A DNA stretch of 64,000 nucleotides from Gadus chalcogrammus (lineage: Eukaryota; Chordata; Actinopteri; Gadiformes; Gadidae), in the NCBI RefSeq assembly GCF_026213295.1, contig NC_079413.1, positions 15,716,938 through 15,780,937 of the forward strand, given 5' to 3'. Shown in pieces: positions 22,002 to 47,257 of this stretch; the first letter of the stretch is position 1, and every line of letters begins with the position of its first letter. The notes beneath the pieces are model-generated. The model was not told the DNA's origin. It searched no databases and worked only from the letters and a program-made list of their open reading frames with translations. Position numbers and translations under genes: made by a program.

Positions 22002-22165
22002 GTTACCTCCCTTAGTGACCTCCCTTAGTTACCTCCCTTAGTTTAGCCCCTTTGTGACCTCCCTTAGGGACCTCCCTTAATGACCTTCCTTATTGACCTC
22101 CCTTAGTTACCTCCCTTAGTTCCCTTCCTTAATGCCCTTCCTTAGTTCCCTTCCTTTGTTCCCTT
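22002..22165 (+). repeat. ACCTCCCTTAGTG-type minisatellite, copy 1
   Basis: About a dozen imperfect 11-13-base units around CTCCCTTAG and TTCCCTTCCTTA. Fewer units than the second copy. Confidence 0.9.
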
Positions 22166-22224
22166 ATTGTTGCCTTTGCTGTTGAAGTTTGAACTATTAA
22201 GTCTTTATGGGGTAACAATCCTTT

Positions 22225-22768
22225 CCTCCGTCATGGCGCTGTTCAGTCTACTTCAGATTGATGTGGAAATGGAAGAACCAGAGACGTCGGAGAACCCGAC
22301 GCAGTCGTTTGTGAGTCTGGAGGCGCACACAGCTTTTGGCCGTGATAATATGTATTTTATGATATAGATATCTATGCATAATATGATATTATTTACATAT
22401 AGAGCTCCATGACTCCAGCCGGAGCACGCGGAGTGTTCTAGAATAATTACAGAACACGGCCAAAGGCTGTGTGCACCTAGCCATTGCAATACATACACTG
22501 TAAACAGAGCGCTTGGTACTGGTACCGTGGCCGCAAGCTGCTCAGGGCCACACCCCCACTCTCCTCCTTGACCCGCCTCTCTCCTCCTCATTTGCATTAA
22601 AGCTACAGACACCGAAACGGCGCGTTTTGGGAAAGCTCAATGTATGCCTGGCTTGTAGTGGCTGTAATTCTGCACCACGGCTGAATTTTGGGAGCGTCTT
22701 CGAATACTGTGTTTGGGCCCACTAATATCTATATTAAGGCATCCATAAAGTATAATGCCATGGGACCT
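22225..22768 (+). mobile_element. Right part of a TTAA-type MITE, copy 1
   Basis: Homologous to parts of 12050-14600; ends GCCATGGGACCT before TTAA (22769-22772). The left tip is missing. It stops about 180 bases before the TATA box of the IFI44-like gene. Confidence 0.8.
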
Positions 22769-22825
22769 TTAACCAATGGCATGAGGAGAAGGGCGGGTGC
22801 GGATGGAACAGCGGGGGCAACCATA

Positions 22826-22956
22826 GAAACGGGAATCACTGTTGGACCCATTGGACCCGATCACGAGACGCCAGCACTATGTTACTTTGGAATGAAAACA
22901 AGCCCCCTCCTTCCTGCCACACCTGTTTATGGTAAGTCAATTGCTGGTCTATAAAG
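22826..22956 (+). promoter_or_regulatory. Promoter of the IFI44-like gene, copy 1 (ISRE-like motifs and TATA box)
   Basis: TATAAAG at 22950-22956, 38 bases before the ATG at 22994. Upstream are AGAAACGGGAATC (about 22828) and GGAATGAAAACAAG (about 22887), each one or two changes from the interferon-stimulated response element core GAAANNGAAA. IFI44-family genes are interferon-induced, which makes these plausible; activity is inference. Confidence 0.55.
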
Positions 22957-22993
22957 GGGCTCAGTGCGGTTGATTCAGGGCTTGGCATCAAAC

Positions 22994-39589
<16,596 letters not shown>

Positions 39590-39731
39590 CCTGCTTGATG
39601 CATTGTGGCGACCGTGGACGTGCCGAGTACCGCAAAGGATCCTGGGAAGGTTCTGACTGTCACTTGTTTGCGTGTAGCGCCTCCTGGGTCCTTTGGGGTG
39701 TGGCATTGTGTGAGGTGTAGTTAATTATGTA
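39590..39731. other. Downstream flank of the IFI44-like gene
   Basis: Contains ATTGTGGCGACCGTGG and related text that resembles the LTR tip at 40427-40437; no gene. Confidence 0.3.
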
Positions 39732-40088
39732 CACTGTAAAGAATAAAAAGTTGAGAAAACTCAAAATTGCAAGGCAACTTACTGCAATCAATTTTTGAGT
39801 TTTGAGCCCATCAAAAGATAATTTTCTTCTTTAGACAAACTTGAAAGTTAGAGTTATACCAACTAAGATTTTTATATTTTACAAAACTCAAAAAAATAAG
39901 TCAGGGGTGTTAACTTAATATTTCAAATTAAGGTTAATATTATTAAAAAAAAAACATTTCAAAGAATGCAAAACAAGTTTTAAGTTGAAACTTCCATTTT
40001 ACATTTCTGAATGCCAGACAGCAATAGTACAAGCAACATGGAGCTAGTTCAGCAGCAGAGAATCGCTGTCTAAATGCAGCAAACCAAA

Positions 40089-40130
40089 GTGCAGAACAAG
40101 TTTGACATTATGGTCAAACTTGTTCTGCAC
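40089..40130. repeat. 42-base hairpin
   Basis: GTGCAGAACAAGTTTGAC, a 6-base loop ATTATG, then the exact inverse. The right arm overlaps the end of the LTR-like sequence. Confidence 0.9.
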
Positions 40131-40437
40131 GAGACGGGAGCCCAGGTTAAACGGTGACGCAACTCTCGTGCCTCATACACTGCACGATCCCGAGACCTGC
40201 CTTTATTTAACACACACTCACAACAAACAGCGCACCGCACACCCAACCAACGGACATGCAAGTCTCGGTAACGGTGGCGGCAACACTACGCACAATAAAC
40301 AACACACAAACAATAAAGACCCCAAATCCGTTAACCCCACTTAACCTAACAGAAACAAATTGACAAAAGGCAATAAACCCCTTTTTCCCAACCGGCATCA
40401 CGAATACCCAGACTCCCCGGGGGTAGGAGTCGCCACA
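40126..40437 (-). mobile_element. Possible solo LTR (minus), TGTGGCGACTCC...CTCGTGCA
   Basis: On the minus strand it starts TGTGGCGACTCCTACC and ends TGCA. A diverged relative of its other half is at 47055-47249 (GGGAGCC-AGGTT, TGCCTTTATTTAA, ACACACCCTCACA). No clear target duplication. Confidence 0.4.
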
Positions 40438-40942
40438 ATATTTACCATCTGAAAATTCCTTTCGGAAACCCCGTATTTTCCAAAGGGCCGAAATGCGCAT
40501 GTGCACCGTAGTTGGCCCAGCCTCAGACAGAGTCTGACTTAAACCTGTGTGTCTTGCTAACAAAGATACTACAGTGAGCCCAACTCTTGACCCAAAACTC
40601 AATATTGTTGTTTGGACTAAATTGCATTGCACAGTTGACATGAATACTTAATGTTTTATATTCATTTTACTCAGAAATCATAATGAGACCAACAATTTTA
40701 AGTTTTCGTTTTTACAGTGTAGAGCAGGCATCACCAAATGGCGGACCGGGGTCCGGGTCCGGACCCAGTGACGGTTCTGCCCGGACCCGTTAAAATTCTA
40801 ATATTAAATAAAAGAAAGTGCATGCGCAGCTAATCTAGTTAATACGACAGGTGCGTCATCAATAGCCAAGCCAATCAAATCGATTGTTTACCTTGAGACC
40901 AAACACGGGTCGTTTGAGGAAAGGTACCCACCGAAGTCCGCA

Positions 40943-42598
40943 GTGAGGGCAAGTAAAATGATCGAACTGAAAGCACAGTATGACAGGTCTACCCGTGTCC
41001 TCACGCATACATTTACAGGCCAGCAACGTGCAAATGAGTGTTCATTAAAGATTGCGTGGATTTTGGCTCAACACAAGAAAGCATTCAGCGATGGCACAGT
41101 TGTGAAGGAGTGCTTAAATGCGGCAGCAGAGACTTTACTTGACGGTCAACAAAAAGACGACATGTGTAGAAAAATCAAGCAAATACCATTGTCAGCTCCA
41201 ACAACAACCAGAAAATCTGAACTATTAGCAGAGGATGTACTGGCACAGCTTGATGCAGCTGTTCAGAACGCATTATGCATATCCTTAGCCATTGATGAAT
41301 CCACAGACGTAACGGATAATGCCCAGCTTTTGGTGTATGTGAGATTTATTCACAAAGAGAAGAAAGAGATGTGTGAAGACCTGTTGGGTTTAATGCCACT
41401 TGAGACAGACACAAGAGGAGAGGATATATATGAGGTGATAAAGGAGATGCTCACAAAAAGAAAGATTAATCTGAAGCAAGTAGTCTCAGTCACCACAGAT
41501 GGTGCACCTGCCATGGTTGGGAGAGAGAAGGGGGCTGTGGCACGGATGAAACCAGACAACCCTGATCTCATAGCCTACCACTGTATCATCCACCAGACTG
41601 TTCTCTGTGCTATTCTGTGTGAAGGGTTTGCTGAAATAATGAATACCACGATGAAACTCATCAACTTCCTCAGGGCATCCTCATCCGTTCAGCATCGACT
41701 GCTAAGAGAATTTCTGAAAGAAACAGAGGCAGATGCAAATGACCTACTGCTCCACAACAATGTTAGATGGCTGAGCAAAGGGAATGCACTGGGACGCTTC
41801 TGGTCCATCCGAAAGGAAATTGCTGCTTTCTTACAGCAGCTCAAGAGTCAAAAAGCAACACAGTTTGCAAACTTTTTGCAAGATAAGCACAAGATGGATG
41901 TGGTGGCTTTTTTGGTGGACATCACAGGACACCTTAATGAGCTAAATTTAAAGCTGCAGGGTCAGAAAAATTCTGTCTGTGATCTTATGAAAAATGTCCG
42001 CTCCTTCCAGATGAAGCTGAACATTTTCAAAGAAGATCTCCAAGGAGAGTGTGAGCACTTCCCACAAATGCGGGAACAAATTCAGGGTGAGGGAGACATT
42101 TCTCCTTGCGTCGGCTTCATAGACAAGCTGATTGGAAACTTTAGTCAACGATTTGACAGCTTCAAACTTGGACACCAGCTCCTCCTGCTGATTGAGAATC
42201 CATTCCTTATCAGAGAAATCAGAGGATTTTCAAAGGAGGTTCAACAGACCTTCAAGTGGGCACATCCTGGATCTTTACAGTTAGAGCTCACTGATCTGCA
42301 AGCAGATATTGCTCTGAGAGAGCATTTTGAAGCAACTGACTCTGCCACTTTCTGGTTACAGATTGTGCCTGAAACGATGTTCCCTTGTCTAACCAAAATA
42401 GCACTTCACATCTTAACCATGTTTGGATCAACCTACAGCTGTGAGACAGCTTTCTCTACGATGAACATTATTAAAACAAAGTACCGTTCCAGGCTCACCA
42501 ATGAGCATCTCCACATGAGCATGAGAATGGCACTTACCCCATTCAAGCCAAGATTCAAACTGCTGGCAGGACAGTTACATGCCCATTTCTCTCACTAG
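40943..42598 (+). CDS. hAT transposase, long open frame without its N-terminal BED-type finger
   Basis: About 546 codons from ATG 40958 to the stop at 42596-42598, uninterrupted. Catalytic hallmarks of the hAT RNase H fold: SLAIDESTDVTDN (first acid), VTTDGAPAMVG (second), the CxxH-type signature in AYHCIIHQTVLCA, NNVRWLSKG, and the C-terminal YSCETAFSTMNIIKTKYRSR dimerisation block with the last acid. It resembles transposases domesticated as ZBED5, GTF2IRD2 and EPM2AIP1. Compared with copy B, the start codon, BED finger and about 60 residues are deleted between GTTTACCTT and GAGACCAAACACG (about 40892). It could still make a protein that lacks DNA binding. Confidence 0.88.
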   Translation: MRASKMIELKAQYDRSTRVLTHTFTGQQRANECSLKIAWILAQHKKAFSDGTVVKECLNAAAETLLDGQQKDDMCRKIKQIPLSAPTTTRKSELLAEDVLAQLDAAVQNALCISLAIDESTDVTDNAQLLVYVRFIHKEKKEMCEDLLGLMPLETDTRGEDIYEVIKEMLTKRKINLKQVVSVTTDGAPAMVGREKGAVARMKPDNPDLIAYHCIIHQTVLCAILCEGFAEIMNTTMKLINFLRASSSVQHRLLREFLKETEADANDLLLHNNVRWLSKGNALGRFWSIRKEIAAFLQQLKSQKATQFANFLQDKHKMDVVAFLVDITGHLNELNLKLQGQKNSVCDLMKNVRSFQMKLNIFKEDLQGECEHFPQMREQIQGEGDISPCVGFIDKLIGNFSQRFDSFKLGHQLLLLIENPFLIREIRGFSKEVQQTFKWAHPGSLQLELTDLQADIALREHFEATDSATFWLQIVPETMFPCLTKIALHILTMFGSTYSCETAFSTMNIIKTKYRSRLTNEHLHMSMRMALTPFKPRFKLLAGQLHAHFSH

Positions 42599-42829
42599 GA
42601 AAGGAATTTGGAAAGGGAGGAAGGTGAGGAGAAAAAGAGAGAGGAGAAAGGGAGCTGCTCAAAGCTCTGCACTTTTCTTTTATTCATTCTGCCCTGTTTT
42701 ATTTTACTACAAATGTCGGCTTTAGCCTAAGGCCCCTGTGTTATTTTATTTGAAATGTAGTTAATACATGTAAAAAAAGGGGGTGGGCAGCTCAAAGGTC
42801 TTTTGTTAATTGTTTTTCTTAAAGATGCA

Positions 42830-43085
42830 CTTTTATTTTATTCAAAAGATTCTGAATGTTTTGCGTTACTTGAAATATAGGCCCTGAGTTCAGGCTGCCC
42901 AAAGCTGTTTGCACTTTCAAAAGATTCTGAATGTTTTGCGTTACTTGAAATATAGGCCCTGAGTTCAGGCTGCCCAATGCTGTTTGCACTTTCAAAAGAT
43001 TCTGAATGTTTTGCGTTACTTTAAATATTGGCCCTGAGTTCAGGCTGCCCAATGCTGTGTTTGCACTTTCAAAAGATTCTGAATG
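42830..43085 (+). repeat. Three tandem copies of a 78-base unit in the hAT A 3' UTR
   Basis: Each unit has AAAAGATTCTGAATGTTTTG, then a GGCCCTGAGTTCAGGCTGCC block. Copy B carries the same array in reverse (47500-47760), so it predates the split of the two copies. Confidence 0.92.
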
Positions 43086-43328
43086 TTTTCAGGCTTACTT
43101 GAACTATATTTTATTCAGAAGAAATTCAGTCTCTGTTGTCTGTTATTGATAAAAATATATTACTTTGAAAATTCTTGAAGTTTGACAATAAACTATGTAG
43201 AAATGTACGTAAGTTGTTTTTTATTTACATCAGGGTACACTATTTCGAGAGACAATATAAGATTCTGACCTTTGCTGGGAGGAAATTTTAGTAACTGGAC
43301 CTCTTTCAATTTTAATTGAATACCCCTG

Positions 43329-44215
43329 GTGTAGAGTATTTGCTCTGCGTAGATTACTATTCAAAATATCCAGAGATCACCAAGTTGTGTGACACAACCT
43401 GCCGAGGTGTCATCACTGCTATGAAGTCGACATTCGCTAGGCACGGAATCCCAGTTACCGTAGTCTCTTGACAATGGTCCACAATATGCCAGTGGTGAAT
43501 TCAGAGGGTTTTCTGAGAGTTGGGAATTTGAACATGTTACTTCCAGTCCAGGACATGCTCAGTCTAATGGTCAGGCAGAAAGAACTGTACAAACAGTAAA
43601 AAACATGCTCAAAAAGGCACAGAGCGGCAATGGCGATCCATACATTGCTTTGCTCGAATACCGCAAAACACCGATGGAGGGTATAGGATTATCTCCTGAA
43701 CAGCTGTTAATGGGACGTCATCTAAAGTCCAAACTTCCAGCATCAACAACTCTATTGACTCCTGAAAATAGAGCTCAAGTTCAAGACAATCTGAAGTGCA
43801 GGCAAATGAAGCAAAAGAGCTACTTTGACAGACAAACACAAAAGTTGCCAGATCTACGAACAGGTGAAAATGTCAGGATACAGAAAGGAGATACATGGCA
43901 GCCAGCTGTGGTTGTGAAAAGACATCAGCTACCAAGATCCTTCATAGTTCGCACACAAGATGGACGAGTCTACAGGAGGAACAGAAAGCATCTACTAAGA
44001 CAGGCGAGAGGGAATTTCCACCTGCAGAGATGCAGGACATTTCCACATACACACACACTGAAACGGCACACACTGGGTCTGACACAGAGGTCAATCAGGG
44101 CACTGACTCTCATGATGGACAAGCACAGTTACAATTACATCACACAAGGTCTGGGAGACAAGTCAAGATTCCAGCCAGATACAGAGACTTCACATACCTT
44201 CGAACTCAAGCAGAT
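43329..44215 (+). pseudogene. Ty3/gypsy integrase, second half, displaced
   Basis: Starts inside the integrase core just after the first acid: VDYYSKYPEITKL (43345-43385), a 1-base insertion at about 43468 before the second-acid block (DNGPQYASGEF), then GQAERTVQTVKNML with the third acid, and the C-terminal domain with DRQTQKLPDLRTGENVRIQ (43605-44215). The first half is on the opposite strand at 50079-50403. Frames indicate a single gene split by hAT A/B and an inversion. Confidence 0.85.
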
Positions 44216-44479
44216 TGATGCTATGTCACTCAGGTTGTGTTAGTGAGTGATAACGAAAAAATAAAAAGAATGTTGTAGATTTATTAATGCATGAGTGTAA
44301 CATAATGCAGTTTGTTGTTGGTATTGTTAAATACGCTGTAGAATACAATACAAGTTTATTTGAATGGTGTTAAACTGTGAAGAAAAAGTTTTACCGTAAG
44401 GCATTGTTTTATGTTACGTGTCATAACGACAACAAAGAAGTGAGGCATTATTTTGTGTCAGTTTTATTTAAAACGAAAG
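44216..44479 (+). other. Probable 3' end of the displaced gypsy element
   Basis: After the integrase stop comes an A-rich purine stretch (AACGAAAAAATAAAAAGAA at 44250-44268), possibly the polypurine tract, then TGTTGTAGATTTATTAATGC, which could open the LTR. LTR limits cannot be fixed. Confidence 0.4.
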
Positions 44480-44760
44480 CAAAACAAAGCGAGTTTCCGG
44501 CGAGTTTCCGGTGAACCGAGTTTCCGGTGAATCGATTCACCGGAAACTCGACTGAACTGGGAGGAGTCGTTCGCAAATCCTATGCTCGTTCAGCCTGGTT
44601 TCCGGTAGCAGTAAATCGCATCAAGGAATGGACCCCATTGCACGGTTCTCAGCTGAGTCAGTCAGACTCAGTGGAGTTAGTGCTACCGGAAACTCGACTG
44701 AACGAACGAACGATTCGCGAACGACTCCTCGTGGCGAACTGAATCACGCAAACTGGGTCA
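44480..44760. repeat. Foldback repeat, GTTTCCGGTGAA/TTCACCGGAAAC
   Basis: GTTTCCGGTGAATCGATTCACCGGAAAC at 44519-44548 is a perfect palindrome (shorter core quoted elsewhere), and a wider inverted pair GAGTCGTTCG/CGAACGACTC and GGTTTCCGGTAGCA/TGCTACCGGAAAC frames 44560-44730. A related GAACGAAC foldback lies at 53824-53925. Confidence 0.8.
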
Positions 44761-45329
44761 CGGAAACGAATCATTAAATCCACCAGCCACTAGGAAGCAG
44801 GATCGAACACACAAGCTGCATTACCCCCACACAGCCACAAGGGAGCAGGATCAAACAGACAAGCTGTAATATCTACCCCAACCACAGAAGGCAGCATCTT
44901 TAAGACAGACGCGGAAGCCGCAGCTAAGACGTCACATAGGCCACGCCCACTTCACATAGGCCACGCCTACTTGGTTATTTTTTCAGCGCCCGGAGCCAGA
45001 GGAGGGCAGAGACTCATAGGTAGACCAGCAGAGAGCCACGGGCCTAAGCCCGGGGCTCGAAGTAACTCACGGTATTTCTCTCTCACGTGATAGATACAAT
45101 TCCCTCCCTTTTGCTTCATAGTTACCATACCGAAATACTTTACCAAATCAAATTAGTTAAAAGCAACCCGTTTCGAGCAACTTTCAACAAGAGCACGACA
45201 GTGTCTGTAGCTTTAAATGCAAATGAGCTGCTGCCCATTGCATACAAATAAGCTCTCAGAGTGAACCGCAGCATGGAGGAGCAGTGATTGTTGCCGTTTG
45301 CGGACTCCCGGAACTCTATATCTATATAA
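44761..45329. other. Unclassified repeats, no gene
   Basis: Holds an inverted copy of the 10640-10841 repeat (44780-44900) and a direct repeat CACATAGGCCACGCC (44934 and 44957). AAATGCAAATGAGCTGCTGCCC-like text near 45220 is common at ends of TTAA-type MITEs (shorter core: ATGCAAATGAGC). No coding signal. Confidence 0.4.
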
Positions 45330-46072
45330 TATAAAATGGTCATCAATCCGTCAGAAATCTTTGTGTCCTGTAAGAACCTCTGCTGTTCTTGACCAACATG
45401 TTAGAAGTATAAATAGAATTGCATTTTTCCATTTGAGAATCATTGCAAAAATCAGACCAATGTTATCTGCAGCAGATGCAGAGAAACTGATTCACGCATT
45501 TACTGGATTATTGTAATTCATCGAGCCCCCTTCCTATGGAATAGGCTGCCACAGGTGAGCAGGGAAGCTTACTCTGTGGTGCTTGGAGCTTAAAACGCAC
45601 CTCTGCAGCCTTGTGTTTGGAACATAGGGGTGCGAAAACGGTACAGATGCGATGCGAAGACCGCTGTGTGTTTGTTCTAGCTTTTGTCAATGCAGTTACT
45701 AAATTTGTAGAAGCATAGATTTCCGCTACTTTTTCCTTTCTAATTCACTATTCTGTCAGTTCTAGCGTGTTGCGTTGACTGCGACTGGATTCCTGTACTC
45801 TCCTCATGGTTAACAGGCCAGCACCCCATCATCAATTTAACATGTTTTTACTGTATTTACATGTATGTCAATTATGGCACCCATTGCACTATTGGCCATC
45901 CCTTGAAGGAGGGATCCCCTACTATGTTTTTCTTCTCAAGATTTCTTCCTTGCTGATTTAAGGGAGTTTCTTCTTCTGGGTCAGGGGGGTGTAATAAATA
46001 TTTGGCTTGTTAAGCCCTTTGAGACTGTAATGGTGATTAAGGGCTATACAAATAAAATTGAATTGAATTGCA
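45330..46072 (+). mobile_element. L2-type LINE, 3' end
   Basis: A frame at 45370-45516 reads INRIAFFHLR then IAKIRPMLSAADAEKLIHAF, a block of L2-type reverse transcriptases, followed after a gap by the 3' UTR ending CCCTTTGAGACTGTAATGG, ATTAAGGGCTATACAAATAA and TTGAATTGAATTG. 5'-truncated with an internal deletion. Confidence 0.85.
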
Positions 46073-46116
46073 CACATGGCACACATGGCACACACGGCAC
46101 ACACGGCACACACGGC
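46072..46116 (+). repeat. 10-base tandem repeat CACACATGGC/CACACACGGC
   Basis: Four to five units directly after the L2 tail. May have grown from the LINE's own tail. Confidence 0.9.
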
Positions 46117-46599
46117 GTGATATGGCAGGCACTGCAGCTCTCGTCATTGCATTACTTTGGGCTGGCATTTCTGTTCATTGATTGGTTACAAAACCTCAAA
46201 CTTAGTGGCCAAGCAAAACAGAGGGAGGGGCTCATTTTGCATATCAACATCCTATAAAGAGCCTATAAACAGACGCAGCTTAGAGCGTTTAATCGTTTAA
46301 AGACATTCTTAAACCGTGCAGTTCTTTCGGGCGGTTTAAGGGCTAAACCACGCAGATTTTTGTTTAAACAGGCGGACTCCGTTCAAAATTTTGTTTAAAC
46401 CGCGCAGATTTTTGTTGAAACCGTGCGGATTCCGTGCAGATTTTTGTTTAAACCTCGGCAATCTTGTGCTGGATTTTGGCAGTCTTGGGTTTTCATAGGG
46501 GAGTTCCGGCGGCAGTCCGGCAGCTCCGGCGGGGGAGCTCCGGCAGAAGTACGGCAGCCCCGCAGCACTCCCTGCCAGGCAGTCACATGGCAAACGGAC
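46117..46599. repeat. Short tandem GTTTAAACC-GCAGATTTTT units; no gene
   Basis: Between 46290 and 46460 a unit of about 30 bases with GCAGATTTTTGTTTAAA and CCGTGCGGATTCCGT recurs four to five times imperfectly. 46117-46290 has TTTGCATATCAACATCC followed by TATAAAG at about 46253, but no frame follows it. Confidence 0.6.
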
Positions 46600-46937
46600 A
46601 AATTAGACATTTTTGTATGGAATCTCCCCTCCTTCTGAAATTCGCGAACATTTCCGCTCAGCGCCCGTCCGCTGGTCCTGAAAATCGTATTTATGCTCTA
46701 ATGGGAGGGGGATGGGGAAGTGGGTGGTAATATTCAAATGTGCCTGCTTCTTATGTCGGAGTCTGCGCCGAAACTGACTCGCTCGTTTGGTAACTGTAGG
46801 CGGGGTACTTTCAGAAATGCATACCTCACTCCAAAAATCATGCACTTATTTCAAAGATTGTATACGTTTGGGAGCACCACAGACCATAACAACACCTCAA
46901 AACCCAGGAAAAGTGTTGTTTTCATAATATGTCCCCT
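46600..46937 (-). mobile_element. Left end of the 10846-type TTAA element, inverted
   Basis: Reverse complement of the first 250 bases of the element at 10846: AGGGGACATATTATGAAAAC after TTAA (46938-46941 here). CTCGTTTGGTAACTG and GTGCTCCCAAACGTAT also match. The THAP exon is not reached. Confidence 0.8.
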
Positions 46938-46941
46938 TTAA

Positions 46942-47257
46942 TTACCAGGTTTTTAGAAAGAAAGTAGATAAGCCATTCCAGTAAAATGAATATCATTGTT
47001 TTGAATCATCACACTTTAAAACCACACTGAACTGTAATGCACAATTAACAGTCAACATGTTGTGGTGGGAGCCGAGGTTCAGAGGAATTTTAAACTCTTG
47101 TCCACCATATACCGCACAACTCCGAAAAAAATGCCTTTATTTAAACACACCCTCACACATGAAACAAATGACCCACCAGCATGAAAACCTCGGCGATGGT
47201 AATGGTGTTTGCCAATTCCACTCACCTCTACCTCTGTTCCTCTGGTACCCTCTACAC
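46942..47257. other. LTR-like fragment and flank
   Basis: 47055-47249 is a diverged relative of 40126-40437. The text CTCTACAC at 47250-47257 is the duplication beside hAT B. No gene. Confidence 0.4.

Larger units (their letters stand above)
39732..40719. mobile_element. TA-target MITE, CACTGTAAA...TTTACAGTG, with nested LTR
   Basis: Tips CACTGTAAAGAATAAAA and inverted CACTGTAAAAACGAAAA, with TA on both sides (39730-39731, 40720-40721), as in Tc1/mariner-type MITEs. An LTR-like sequence and a hairpin lie inside. Non-coding. Confidence 0.7.
40725..43328 (+). mobile_element. hAT element A, left member of an inverted pair
   Basis: Tips CAGGCATCACCAAATGG and inverted CAGGGGTATTCAATTAA; 8-bp duplication GTGTAGAG on both sides (40717-40724 and 43329-43336). 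Nearly identical to 47258-50070 in reverse. It lacks about 210 bases at the 5' end of the gene that copy B keeps. Left flank is the TA-type MITE; right flank is gypsy integrase code. Confidence 0.96.

Noticed and set aside
22002..22165. CRISPR-like regular repeats
   Set aside because: Units are contiguous, imperfect and 11-13 bases without spacers; this is a minisatellite in an animal genome.
46240..46300. Promoter with TTTGCATA octamer-like box and TATAAAG
   Set aside because: No open frame, exon or small RNA gene follows; surrounded by repeats.
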